Assembly: GCA_017302165.1 (NCBI GenBank)
Contig: JAFLCW010000002.1
Coordinates: 1 to 64,000, forward strand
DNA from: Alphaproteobacteria bacterium
GTDB lineage: Bacteria; Pseudomonadota; Alphaproteobacteria; Micavibrionales; Micavibrionaceae
DNA length: 64,000 nucleotides
Direction: 5' to 3'
In this document: positions 1 to 7,393 of the stretch, piece after piece
How positions within the stretch are numbered: position 1 is the first letter of the stretch
Layout of the letters: every line of letters starts with the position of its first letter
Notes under the pieces: generated by a model
Told to the model about the DNA's origin: nothing
What the model saw: only the letters and a program-made list of their open reading frames with translations
Database searches by the model: none
Program-made: the position numbers and the translations under genes

Positions 1-212
1 TACGGCGCACTTTTATCACCATTGCCGAAAGTCTAGAAATCTCCGCATACGCCCTCAAGCGGCTTATCAATCACCGCGTCACCGATGTGACTGGCGGTTA
101 CATTATTGTTGATGTAGAAAGATTGAGAAGCCCAGTGCAGAAAATTGAGGCGTTTATATTGGAGAAAATACATGGCAAAGAGAATCAACGAAATTTCTGT
201 GGTAATGGCTGA
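1..212 (+). CDS. Tyrosine (phage/P4-type) integrase, C-terminal end only
   Basis: The reading frame is open from the window edge (first full codon at 3) to TGA at 210-212, so the N-terminal bulk lies outside the window. The visible residues begin RRTFITIAESLEIS and continue through a KRLINHR stretch to a VTGGYIIVD stretch. This is the usual C-terminal pattern of P4-type integrases: the arginine-containing RRTF box, then a tyrosine in the GGY context that is the likely nucleophile. Known for the family: site-specific integration and excision, often at tRNA genes. Its 3' end overlaps the start of the next gene by 41 bases. The tRNA-Thr pseudogene near 7.6 kb is a plausible target end. The family call is fairly safe; whether the whole gene is intact cannot be seen. 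Confidence 0.75.
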   Translation, partial: RRTFITIAESLEISAYALKRLINHRVTDVTGGYIIVDVERLRSPVQKIEAFILEKIHGKENQRNFCGNG

Positions 213-735
213 TTTGATTAAATGCCTTGTGGATTATGCCGAACACTTGGAAACCCCTCCTGAAGATTCTGAGATAATACCAAACCATCAAAGAGAAAAT
301 CAGACATATCGATTTAATATAAATTCAAAAGAAGACAGGGTTGATGCAATAAAAAAATTGCTCTGGGGCGAAAACGAAGTTTCATTGCCAAAGGGAAACA
401 GAAGCTTTTATGACCATGATAAAAGGCTTATGTTACAGCTTAAGGCTGAGATGAAAGAAACCGGAAAAACAAAAGAAGAATTAATTGATAATTATATTAA
501 AAAAGCACAACTGCGGTCTAAACAAACACAGACTGAAAGTATCCGAGACCGTCTCGAAGATGTTTACTATACATTGGGCTCCTATACCGAGGCCGATTAT
601 AGTCAATATGGGCAGTCAGGATTTGAAGGCTTTTTACTTGAAGATTTTTATATGATTGCACCGTGGCTGGATAAATATAAGCAAGAGATAACCGATTACT
701 TGTCTGGAAGCGCTAATAAACCTCAGCAGAGTTAA
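172..735 (+). CDS. Hypothetical protein of the integrative element (187 aa)
   Basis: The start at 172 is chosen because GGAG lies at 161-164, a normal distance upstream; an upstream alternative start at 145 has no such site. The protein is hydrophilic and mostly helical, with many Lys and Glu, a stretch around residues 80-125 that could form a coiled helix, and an aromatic, acidic C-terminal part (tyrosines around residues 130-160). I do not recognise a family. It is placed directly behind the integrase and overlaps its end, so it belongs to the mobile element and may be co-transcribed with int. The base composition is AT-richer than the chromosomal genes further right, fitting horizontal origin. 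Confidence 0.7.
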   Translation: MAKRINEISVVMADLIKCLVDYAEHLETPPEDSEIIPNHQRENQTYRFNINSKEDRVDAIKKLLWGENEVSLPKGNRSFYDHDKRLMLQLKAEMKETGKTKEELIDNYIKKAQLRSKQTQTESIRDRLEDVYYTLGSYTEADYSQYGQSGFEGFLLEDFYMIAPWLDKYKQEITDYLSGSANKPQQS

Positions 736-831
736 TTAACCTTTAAGGCCATCAATTAACCGCCCTCCTAAGAAAAAAGAATACTCGTAAACTTCTCTCA
801 TTGTTTTGCAGAAAACGAAGAGAGGAAGAAA

Positions 832-1044
832 ATGACGAAATTTCTTAGCGAGGTACAGGCCGCTGAGTTTTTATGTTGCTCTGTAGCGAAAATGCAGAGG
901 GACAGAAGGCTGGGTAGTAAAATACCTTATGTAAAAATTGGACGCTCGGTGCGCTATAGGCTTGCCGACCTTGAGCGGTACATAGAACAGCAAACCTACA
1001 CCAGTACAGTGCAGTACGGTAAGGGGGTGCAAAATGGAAGATAA
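832..1044 (+). CDS. AlpA/excisionase-type helix-turn-helix protein
   Basis: This 70-residue protein has the layout of AlpA/MerR-like (HTH_17) DNA-binding proteins: an N-terminal helix with FLSEVQAAEFL, a recognition helix around residues 18-28, then the wing residues IPYVKIGRSVRYRLADLERY. Known for the family: small regulators or recombination directionality factors of P4-like satellites and integrative elements, often controlling integrase or replication genes. AGAGAGGAAG precedes the ATG. The gene overlaps the primase-helicase start by 11 bases, which suggests translational coupling and control of the replication gene. Whether it acts as excisionase or as activator cannot be decided from sequence. 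Confidence 0.8.
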   Translation: MTKFLSEVQAAEFLCCSVAKMQRDRRLGSKIPYVKIGRSVRYRLADLERYIEQQTYTSTVQYGKGVQNGR

Positions 1045-3565
1045 TATCCCGCTCAGCTCGAACAGTGATGATGCCATAAAATTTTTAAACAAATACTACG
1101 GCAATAATCCGCGGGTTTTGACTGCCATCAATCCCAATAAAGGGGGAATTGTAACGCAGACATTTTATCCTGATCAGCAAGAGAAAATGCGGGCTTGGTT
1201 AGAAAAATATAATGGAAATTGGAACATATACTTCCAAGTTAACTCTGCTATGTCTGCGCTTACCAAAAAAGCCAGCCGCGAAGATATAAAATCAGTTGAC
1301 TGGCTCCATGTCGATATGGACCCTGAAGCGGGGCAAGATATTGAAAAAGAGCGTGCGCGCATACTTGGCTCTTTGACAGATAAGCGGCCTAAGAATATCC
1401 CTGCGCCAACAGTAATCATATTTTCTGGCGGTGGATTTCAAGCTTTTTGGAAGTTAGAAAACACTATAGAAATCAATGGAAACCTTGATAAGGCAGAAGA
1501 GGCAAAGGCTTACAACCAACAGCTAGAGAAAGCCCTTGGCGGAGATAATTGTCACAACATTGACCGCATCATGCGTGTGCCAGGCACATGGAATATCCCT
1601 GATGAAAGAAAAAGAGCAAAAGGCCGCACAGCAGTGCAGGCAAGGGTTATAGAATTTGATGAAACGCGGGTTTACAGCATAGATAGATTTAATAAATTTA
1701 TCGAAAAAACACCACCCGTAGAAAATAACACTATCTCTGAAGGCACAGAGAGTCTCCCTCAGAGCCTTGACGACCTTGACCATATGGGCGTTACACCAAA
1801 ATACAAAGAACTTATCAAGGACGGAAAATGGGAGAAAGAGCCTGACAAGTATAAAAGCAGAAGCGAGGCAGTTTTTGCTGTCGTTTGTGAACTGATAAAG
1901 GCGGGTGTTGCTGAGGGCGTGATTATATGGGCTTTGACGAACCCTGATTTTAAAATCAGCGAAAAGATATTGGAACAAAAAGACCCAGTCGCACATGCAA
2001 AAATTGAAATTAGGGATGCCCTTAAGAAAGTTGACGTACGCAAGCCCAGAATTGTTGTAGCAGAAGGCAAACTTATAAGGATTACCAATGCCGCAGAACA
2101 GGCTCTTATAAAAGGTGATGCAGGTATTTACCAGCGCGGACAGATGCTTGTGCGTGAGGCTATTTTGGATAAAAGCACATCTGAGGATGGGGTAAGTCGT
2201 GAGGCAGGAACATATATTTTAATGGAAGTTACCAAGACATTATTGCTGGAAAAAATGGCACAAACGGCAGATTGGATGAAGCCAAAAAAAGATGAGTTAT
2301 TGCCAATAGACCCAAAAGTTAAATACGCAGACCATATTTTGGCGCGTACAGGAACATGGAAATTTCCACCACTTAAAGGATTTGTAAATGCACCCACGCT
2401 TAGGCAGGACGGCAGTATATTACAAACCCCCGGATATGACGCTGCCTCCCACATCATATATGAACCTATGGGCATTGCCTTCGAAGAAATACCTGAAAAT
2501 CCCACAAAAGAAGATGCAGAGGCTGCACTGCAAAAGATTTTGTCTCCTTTTGAACATTTCCCATTTACGACTGATTCCTCGCGCAGTGTTATTATTGCCG
2601 CGCTATTAACGGCCTTGATAAGAAGAAATATTAAGACCGCGCCCCTTGTCGCTATAGATGCGCCCACGGCTGGCACTGGGAAATCTTTACTGGCAGAAAT
2701 CGTATCGATAATTGCCACTGGCAATCTGCCAGCTATGGTCTCGCAAGGCAAGAATGCGGAAGAGGATGAGAAGCGATTAAGCAGTATTTTAGCCGCGAGT
2801 GACCTGATTATTGTGATTGATAACTGTGAGCGGCCTGTTGAAGGTGACTTTTTATGCTCCATGCTAACGCAGGAAATGGTACAGGCGCGCATACTTGGTA
2901 AGAGTGAGATGATACGCTTGCCGAGTAATAGCCTCGTGATGGCAACTGGGAATAACATGGTAATCGCGGGTGACATGGCGCGGCGCGTTTTAATGTGCCG
3001 CATCGACTCGAAGCAAGAAAGGCCAGATATACGCCAATTTACTTTTGACCCTAGGGACAAAGCGCGAGAAATGCGCGGGGAATTGGTTGTAGCGGGTTTG
3101 ACTATCTTACGCGCCTACCATGTCGCAGGACGGCCTCAAAAATTGGATAAAATTGGCTCGTTTGAACAATGGAATTTTATCAGAGAGGCCTTGGTCTGGC
3201 TTGGGCAAGCCGACCCCGCAGAAACACGGAATTTTTTGTTTGCGAATGACCCACGCAAAGCAGCTTTGGCAGAACTTTTGACTGAATGGTACGAATGCCT
3301 AGGATCAAAACCAATAACGCTGTCCGAAATAAATGATTTGAACTTGAGTCAAAACGGTGGGAACGGAAAATATGCAACGCTCCATAAAATGCTTGCCGAC
3401 TTAACAGGGCATGGATTTTTTAATACCCAAAAGGTTGGCGCAAAATTGAGGGGATATGTGGATCGGGTAGTGTCTGGCAAGATGTTACGGTACGACCCAC
3501 ATAACCATGGCGCAAAATGGTATGTTGTGGATGTTGAAGCCGATAAGCAGAAAACATTCTTTTGA
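1034..3565 (+). CDS. Primase-helicase replication protein of the integrative element
   Basis: The protein has 843 residues. The N-terminal third resembles RepB/AEP-type primases. Residues 92-97 (HVDMDP) match the acidic metal-binding motif, residues 131-134 (SGGG) follow, and D177-R178 with MRVPGT matches the DR-x-RxPGT motif of this group. The middle holds a P-loop ATPase with APTAGTGKS at about 543-551 and a Walker B strand LIIVIDNCE at 591-599, so a helicase module follows the primase. Inferred role: autonomous or conditional replication of the mobile element, as for P4 alpha-like proteins. The GTG-free ATG start is supported by AAGGGGG at 1021-1027. The stop codon lies inside one arm of an inverted repeat that could be part of an origin. 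Confidence 0.85.
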   Translation: MEDNIPLSSNSDDAIKFLNKYYGNNPRVLTAINPNKGGIVTQTFYPDQQEKMRAWLEKYNGNWNIYFQVNSAMSALTKKASREDIKSVDWLHVDMDPEAGQDIEKERARILGSLTDKRPKNIPAPTVIIFSGGGFQAFWKLENTIEINGNLDKAEEAKAYNQQLEKALGGDNCHNIDRIMRVPGTWNIPDERKRAKGRTAVQARVIEFDETRVYSIDRFNKFIEKTPPVENNTISEGTESLPQSLDDLDHMGVTPKYKELIKDGKWEKEPDKYKSRSEAVFAVVCELIKAGVAEGVIIWALTNPDFKISEKILEQKDPVAHAKIEIRDALKKVDVRKPRIVVAEGKLIRITNAAEQALIKGDAGIYQRGQMLVREAILDKSTSEDGVSREAGTYILMEVTKTLLLEKMAQTADWMKPKKDELLPIDPKVKYADHILARTGTWKFPPLKGFVNAPTLRQDGSILQTPGYDAASHIIYEPMGIAFEEIPENPTKEDAEAALQKILSPFEHFPFTTDSSRSVIIAALLTALIRRNIKTAPLVAIDAPTAGTGKSLLAEIVSIIATGNLPAMVSQGKNAEEDEKRLSSILAASDLIIVIDNCERPVEGDFLCSMLTQEMVQARILGKSEMIRLPSNSLVMATGNNMVIAGDMARRVLMCRIDSKQERPDIRQFTFDPRDKAREMRGELVVAGLTILRAYHVAGRPQKLDKIGSFEQWNFIREALVWLGQADPAETRNFLFANDPRKAALAELLTEWYECLGSKPITLSEINDLNLSQNGGNGKYATLHKMLADLTGHGFFNTQKVGAKLRGYVDRVVSGKMLRYDPHNHGAKWYVVDVEADKQKTFF

Positions 3566-3686
3566 GGGATAGGTGGTTTATGAGGTTTGAGTCTCTTAAG
3601 GCTTAAATTTTTTCTTTCCTGAATCTTCCTTATCTATACTTTTTTATTTCGTGTCGAAGATAAACCACGATAACCACCTATCCCTC
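3564..3686. repeat. Inverted repeat flanking an AT-rich spacer
   Basis: GAGGGATAGGTGGTT at 3564-3578 is exactly complementary to 3672-3686. The 15-base arms are about 93 bases apart, with a TTTTTTATTTC-like AT-rich spacer. A further partial copy, TAAACCAC, lies at 3661-3668. Its position directly behind the primase-helicase gene makes an origin or a regulator site possible; this is inference. Confidence 0.6.
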
Positions 3687-3704
3687 GCGCCCGCGCGCGA
3701 GGGA
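3681..3704. other. GC-rich perfect hairpin
   Basis: TCCCTCGCGC at 3681-3690 pairs perfectly with 3695-3704 around a 4-base loop. No T-run follows in either direction (an A-run follows on the plus strand), so it is not a standard intrinsic terminator. It nests with the right arm of the longer inverted repeat. Confidence 0.55.
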
Positions 3705-3734
3705 AAAATTATCATTAGTGTCACAATGGCCTGA

Positions 3735-4346
3735 TTACAGCTTGATGCCACACGAGTTAAGGGAGGCCGCAAAATCGCTTCCCGTTTTAAAAGACCCAGT
3801 ACCCGATATAGTGCTGTTCACCCCGACCACGCGGAATTTTATCTCCTCGCTGGTATTCGCCATGTCGCGCAGGAGGGCGAGAGCCTTCTTCCCCGTAAAG
3901 GCGCGGTACGGGGAACTGAGGCGTTGAATATCTTTGGTCATGTTGTCCAGCGTGTCTGCATAAGCATTGCCCATCGCCTTTCTTGCGGCGTCTGTGTTGG
4001 TGGGGATAGTGGGGGCAACGTCCAGCGGCGTATCGGCAGAGGTAAGGGTGTATAGCTTGCCGCCAACCTTGATTTGCACATCACCGCCGATAGGCAAAGG
4101 AGGCTCAGTACGAATACCAGCCCGTACCTGACCGTTATGATTCTCGGCATAGAAATGTTGCGTGTAATAAATGCCTGTAAACCCACGGGCAAAATCGCGC
4201 TCACTTTCTGTGCCTCGCTCCACACGGCACATCTTTGTGCCTGTAAACTCGTCCGTATGGCGCGTGGCATTCCAGCCAGTGGTAACGCAAGCCGTTAAAG
4301 CCAAAGCCGTTAGGCAGGGCAGGATAATTTTCGTATAATTTTTCAT
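3735..4346 (-). CDS. Small lipoprotein of the integrative element
   Basis: The start at 4346 is chosen because GGGAG lies just upstream on the minus strand and because it begins a clean lipoprotein signal: Lys-containing N-region, hydrophobic stretch, and LTAC lipobox at residues 17-20, with Cys20 as the lipidation site. The mature part is about 184 residues, neutral, with a VKVGGKLYTL-like strand and a C-terminal region FRVVGVNSTISGTG. I recognise no named domain. Such genes occur on phages and islands as surface-exposed or exclusion lipoproteins, but no function is shown here. It is transcribed against the primase gene and lies downstream of a terminator hairpin at 4361-4391, so it probably has its own promoter or reads through. 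Confidence 0.75.
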   Translation of the reverse strand: MKNYTKIILPCLTALALTACVTTGWNATRHTDEFTGTKMCRVERGTESERDFARGFTGIYYTQHFYAENHNGQVRAGIRTEPPLPIGGDVQIKVGGKLYTLTSADTPLDVAPTIPTNTDAARKAMGNAYADTLDNMTKDIQRLSSPYRAFTGKKALALLRDMANTSEEIKFRVVGVNSTISGTGSFKTGSDFAASLNSCGIKL

Positions 4347-4360
4347 GTCTAACTCCCAAA

Positions 4361-4391
4361 TAAAAAGAACCACCAAGATTGCTCTTGGTGG
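4361..4391 (-). terminator. Intrinsic terminator on the minus strand
   Basis: CCACCAAGA (4370-4378) pairs perfectly with TCTTGGTGG (4383-4391) around TTGC. On the minus strand the hairpin is followed by TTCTTTTTATTT. It lies upstream of the lipoprotein gene and would end a transcript coming from the 4.4-4.6 kb region, where no coding gene is visible. Confidence 0.7.
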
Positions 4392-4610
4392 CTGGGTGTT
4401 AAGAACCGCTCATACGAGACGGCGCGATGCTTTTGGGCTTGCGCCTTGAACATGACATCGCCACCCAGCCCTAAGACTGAGAGGCGACACACATGACGGC
4501 AGTGTCTAGAATGCCGCGTATGAAGAGGTTCTTAAGCCCCAGACCAGCAAAAGCTGACCCGCAATAACCTTAAATGGCGCGGTGAGAATTAAAAAGGGAA
4601 AAGTTTGTGC
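4392..4610 (-). ncRNA. Candidate structured RNA upstream of a terminator
   Basis: No convincing gene covers this stretch, but several parts can pair over distance. TTAAGAACC (4399-4407) pairs with GGTTCTTAA (4528-4536), GGCTGGGTG (4390-4398) pairs with the CACCCAGCC at 4462-4470, and CATAC pairs with GTATG inside the first pair. On the minus strand a small CAGC-TTTT-GCTG hairpin lies near 4550. The minus-strand end carries the terminator at 4361-4391. This fits a short non-coding transcript of the mobile element, such as an antisense or immunity RNA. I cannot assign it to a known RNA family. Confidence 0.35.
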
Positions 4611-4658
4611 TGTTATAATGCAGTAACGAAAAAGCGGCCTTTTGAGCCGCTTTGTACC

Positions 4659-4865
4659 TTAACCATTATTTTCGTTATCGTTGGTGGCAATGCCGAAATC
4701 TATGTTCGCCATCAAAATTGCCGTTTCCAAATCTTTAAACGGAACCCCATCCATAATCGGGTAGAGATATTTTTCTTTAGGCTTCATGCGGCTGACCCCC
4801 ATAATTTGGCGCAGGAAAGAGCGGAAACGCATATCGTATTCCATCTTTTTAACTTCGGATGTCAT
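4659..4865 (-). CDS. Small hypothetical protein (68 aa)
   Basis: A short basic, then neutral protein whose start codon overlaps the stop of the upstream gene by 4 bases (ATGA), the normal sign of a coupled operon. It contains a MRFRSFLRQIMG helix and ends in an Asn/Asp-rich tail. No known family is recognised. With its partner upstream it forms a two-gene minus-strand unit inside the integrative element. Position and coupling, rather than similarity, support it as real. Confidence 0.55.
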   Translation of the reverse strand: MTSEVKKMEYDMRFRSFLRQIMGVSRMKPKEKYLYPIMDGVPFKDLETAILMANIDFGIATNDNENNG

Positions 4866-5281
4866 GCGCGCACCTCTGACTTATGGCGTTGTGCAAACAC
4901 TGGCGCGGTAAAGGCCGCCATTGCTTCGCGGTACATGGCGAAGTAAGTTTTATGCGCCTGACGGTACAATTTAATGGCATCTTCACACTGGCGTTGCAGG
5001 AACACACCTTCCAGTTGGATAAGGTTTTCTTGGAAGACAGGTTTGTCTTGTCCTTTTCGCCATGCTTTCAAACGCCAGACAGCCATCATGGCCTGAGCGC
5101 GAAAACGCTCCTGCATTTCTGACATGGCCTTTACATCCATATAATCGGGTGCTTTGACCAGATTTCCCGTCTTTTGGATACGGTCAACAATATCCTGCGC
5201 CACGGCTGGGCCATATTGCCTTTCCAGCTCCTCTTGGAGCTTTTGAATATCAAAATTCTCTTTGTTTTCAATGCTGTACAT
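4862..5281 (-). CDS. Hypothetical helical protein (139 aa)
   Basis: The ATG at 5281 is preceded by GGGGAAT at a good distance; the GTG 15 bases upstream lies too close to that site to be preferred. The product is nearly all helical and rich in Gln, Glu, Arg and Lys, with a LQEELERQYG segment near the N-terminus and an amphipathic centre with several methionines. I do not recognise a family. It is divergent from the XRE regulator gene, 138 bases away, so the regulator could control both directions. Together with the 68-residue gene it forms a coupled pair. Confidence 0.6.
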   Translation of the reverse strand: MYSIENKENFDIQKLQEELERQYGPAVAQDIVDRIQKTGNLVKAPDYMDVKAMSEMQERFRAQAMMAVWRLKAWRKGQDKPVFQENLIQLEGVFLQRQCEDAIKLYRQAHKTYFAMYREAMAAFTAPVFAQRHKSEVRA

Positions 5282-5419
5282 ATTTATTCCCCACACATAT
5301 TAAGTTATCGACTACGGAGAGCAGTTTTATGGGAAAAACATTAACAAAATATTAAAAAAATTGATTTTAATTGTATTTAGCGTAAAAATAGTTTCTATAG
5401 TGCCAGAAAGATAAGAAAA

Positions 5420-6058
5420 ATGATTACAGGTGAACAAATAAGAGCGGCCAGAGCCTATATGGGCTGGTCTCAAACAGAGCTAGGCGAACGCGCCAACTGC
5501 TCTTTGTCCACCATTGCCAAAATCGAAAGGCTAGAAGGGGATGTAGGGGTAGATATCCTCGATAAGATAAGACGTGCGTTTGAAAAAGAGGGGATGTTCT
5601 TCACGGACGATGGTCTCATTAAACGCAACACATCTATGTACGAAATTGAGGGTGATGGCTGGTGGCTTCGTGTTCTTGATGATGTTTATCAATCCATGAT
5701 TGACCGTAAAGGTGCAGAGGTTCTTATTTTTTGTGCGGACGATAGGGAGTCTCCACCCGAAGTTAATAAGGTTTGGAAAAAAATTCGTAATGCAGGCGTG
5801 GGTATGCGCCAGCTCGTGCGTGAGGGCAACACTTACCTAATGGCACCGACTAAAGAGTACCGATGGATACCCAAGGAATTTTTTGAAAACTACGTCACTA
5901 TGGTTTACGGCGATAAAGTTTGTATGTGCGCCGAAAATAACACCAAGGCAGTTATTTTCAGAGATCGCCGTCAAGCCAATACCATGCGAAACCTATTTAA
6001 CCTCCTATGGAAAAAACTGGAAGAGCCAAGTGAAAGCACTGCACCAGATCGCTTCTGA
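5420..6058 (+). CDS. XRE-family regulator with a C-terminal sensor-like domain
   Basis: Residues 5-60 form a Cro/CI-type helix-turn-helix: IRAARAYMGWSQTELGERA, then the recognition helix SLSTIAKIERL. The remaining ~130 residues are not typical for short phage repressors. They include GAEVLIFCADDRES, a GNTYLMAPTKEYRWIP segment and a YGDKVCMC strand ending in an F-x-x-LW helix. This resembles effector domains at the C-terminus of TrmB/PLD-like regulators; that resemblance is a weak, by-eye judgement. The gene's last 29 bases overlap the following CDPS-like gene, so the two are very likely translated from one mRNA. Likely job: controlling its own operon and perhaps the divergent 4862-5281 gene. 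Confidence 0.8.
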   Translation: MITGEQIRAARAYMGWSQTELGERANCSLSTIAKIERLEGDVGVDILDKIRRAFEKEGMFFTDDGLIKRNTSMYEIEGDGWWLRVLDDVYQSMIDRKGAEVLIFCADDRESPPEVNKVWKKIRNAGVGMRQLVREGNTYLMAPTKEYRWIPKEFFENYVTMVYGDKVCMCAENNTKAVIFRDRRQANTMRNLFNLLWKKLEEPSESTAPDRF

Positions 6059-6653
6059 TTACCGCGTAACGGTAAATGGAAAATATGGCTCTCGCCCTTC
6101 GGATAAGGCGCGGATACAGATTAGTATTGGAAATCCAAAATATGAGGGTGCAAAACTTTTGGCTTTAACAGAGTGGTGCGCTACACGGTTTAAAGAAACC
6201 GAAATAATTGTAAGTGATACTCTCCAGCGTCATAATTTACTTTTCGATACTGCTACATCGTGGAATATCACTCGTGAAGAAGGTGATAAATGGCTCCGCC
6301 GTAATGCTGTGGCACTAGAGGGATGCAAGATAGTTCGTTGGGATGAGTTATTGCATCATGAAGATTATACATCTTCTCTTGAGTGCATAGAGGAGGGTCT
6401 ACAAGACAAACAAGCCCAGACAGTTTTCCTAGATATGGTGGAAGGTTTTTCTACACGCAGGAACTTGCCCATAGAGAAGTGTACTTCTTTCCTCAAAGAA
6501 GAGCTGGCAATATTTCATTTTATGATGCAGGAGCCAGCAGTAGATATTTATGCTGGGTCGTGGATTTCCAAAATATTTGAGGCTTTATCCATGCCTGTAT
6601 TTAAAGACCTGCATTGCCTTGAAGTTGATTTTGAACGGAAGAAAGCCGTGTAA
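6030..6653 (+). CDS. tRNA-dependent cyclodipeptide synthase-like protein
   Basis: The start is taken as GTG at 6030, with GGAAGAG at 6019-6025; longer forms would run deep into the XRE gene. The 207-residue product aligns by eye with AlbC-type CDPSs. ARIQISIGNPKY (27-38) matches the segment with catalytic Ser37 and Asn40 (here S32, N35), followed by a helix with EW and RF, then a strand with the V-x-DT pattern (SDT, 62-64). Later, FLKEEL (154-159) matches the YxxxE catalytic region, keeping the Glu (E158) but with Phe in place of Tyr178. Known for the family: two aminoacyl-tRNAs are joined into a diketopiperazine. No oxidase, P450 or methyltransferase for tailoring is adjacent. The substituted Tyr means activity or specificity may differ. 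Confidence 0.7.
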   Translation: MKALHQIASDYRVTVNGKYGSRPSDKARIQISIGNPKYEGAKLLALTEWCATRFKETEIIVSDTLQRHNLLFDTATSWNITREEGDKWLRRNAVALEGCKIVRWDELLHHEDYTSSLECIEEGLQDKQAQTVFLDMVEGFSTRRNLPIEKCTSFLKEELAIFHFMMQEPAVDIYAGSWISKIFEALSMPVFKDLHCLEVDFERKKAV

Positions 6654-6670
6654 TTTTTAACTTATCTTAG

Positions 6671-7261
6671 TTACGCAACGAGAGTATTTTTGATAGGTTT
6701 CAATGCATCCCGTGGCATTCCATATACGCCCGTAGGGAATTGCTTCAACCACTCTAAAAAGTCACCTACGACTTTGCTGTTTCCGTCCTTTTTTAAATGC
6801 CCCTGTGTTGTATACACAAGACTTGCGTACTCTTTAGGGATAGGCACAGCGCGTTTGCCGAAGTAATAAAAGTTATATGATATTAAAACACGGCTTGAGT
6901 TGTGGTCTTTTTCGCAATCGCTCGTGTCGTGAAAATAATTTTCAATTGAGCCATACTCTCCGGGCGTTATCTCTTTATGTATGTTGTCGCCGTAAGGATT
7001 TTCTGCACTGGGCTTTTTATGTTGAAACTCTGGGGCATTAAAATATTGCCCAAAAAGAAGAGTCTTGTTTACCTCCATGGCATATACAAGTTTTCCTGCA
7101 TCGGGCGCAGGGGTCGTGCCCATGACCCAATCACCGATATTTGCGTTTTGACGAATGACGGGTTTACAGCAAGCAAGCGTACAGACACCCCCAAAAGGGT
7201 TGGGGGCAAATCCATGGTCATACCTTACGATATATGAGAGTAACTCGTTCTTTGCGTGCAT
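6671..7261 (-). CDS. Nmad2-like (nucleotide modification associated) protein
   Basis: The N-terminal part reads as Y-[IV]VRYDHGFAPNPF followed by GGVCTLACCKPVIR and GDWVMGTTP, then KLVYAMEV. This is the arrangement I remember for the putative nucleotide-modification-associated domain 2 family (Nmad2), at about the usual length of 190-210 residues. That family is linked by context to modified bases in phages and mobile elements; its chemistry is not firmly known to me. AAAGG lies upstream of the ATG at 7261. It runs convergent to the CDPS-like gene, 17 bases apart, and is the last gene of the island before the tRNA-Thr genes. The family call is moderate to good; its function here is open. Confidence 0.7.
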   Translation of the reverse strand: MHAKNELLSYIVRYDHGFAPNPFGGVCTLACCKPVIRQNANIGDWVMGTTPAPDAGKLVYAMEVNKTLLFGQYFNAPEFQHKKPSAENPYGDNIHKEITPGEYGSIENYFHDTSDCEKDHNSSRVLISYNFYYFGKRAVPIPKEYASLVYTTQGHLKKDGNSKVVGDFLEWLKQFPTGVYGMPRDALKPIKNTLVA

Positions 7262-7339
7262 CTGTGGCCTTTCTGCTTTTGATTTAAGAGAAAAGTACAG
7301 AGAAGGTCAATCAAGGTAAGACCGCAAAATGTGCAAAAG

Positions 7340-7365
7340 ACCTTATTACGGAGCCGTAATAAGGT
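7340..7365 (-). terminator. Perfect hairpin downstream of tRNA-Thr(CGT)
   Basis: ACCTTATTACGG pairs with CCGTAATAAGGT around a 2-base loop. On the minus strand, 28 bases past the tRNA 3' end, it is followed by CTTTTGCACATTTT. This is a weak U-tract, so a tRNA transcript terminator is the likeliest reading. Confidence 0.5.
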
Positions 7366-7393
7366 GGCGTGGTTTAGAAAAAAGTGAGGAAAA

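Noticed and set aside
2128..3060. Long minus-strand frame of 310 aa inside the primase-helicase gene
   Set aside because: The opposite strand carries clear primase-helicase motifs; this frame is Ser/Ile-rich without family signs and is a shadow.
4605..4946. Plus-strand frame of 113 aa
   Set aside because: It runs opposite to the two coupled minus-strand genes (4659-5281), whose 4-base overlap and ribosome-binding site are better evidence.
5883..6029. Longer N-terminus for the CDPS-like protein
   Set aside because: It would overlap the XRE gene by about 175 bases and lacks a ribosome-binding site; GTG at 6030 has GGAAGAG upstream.
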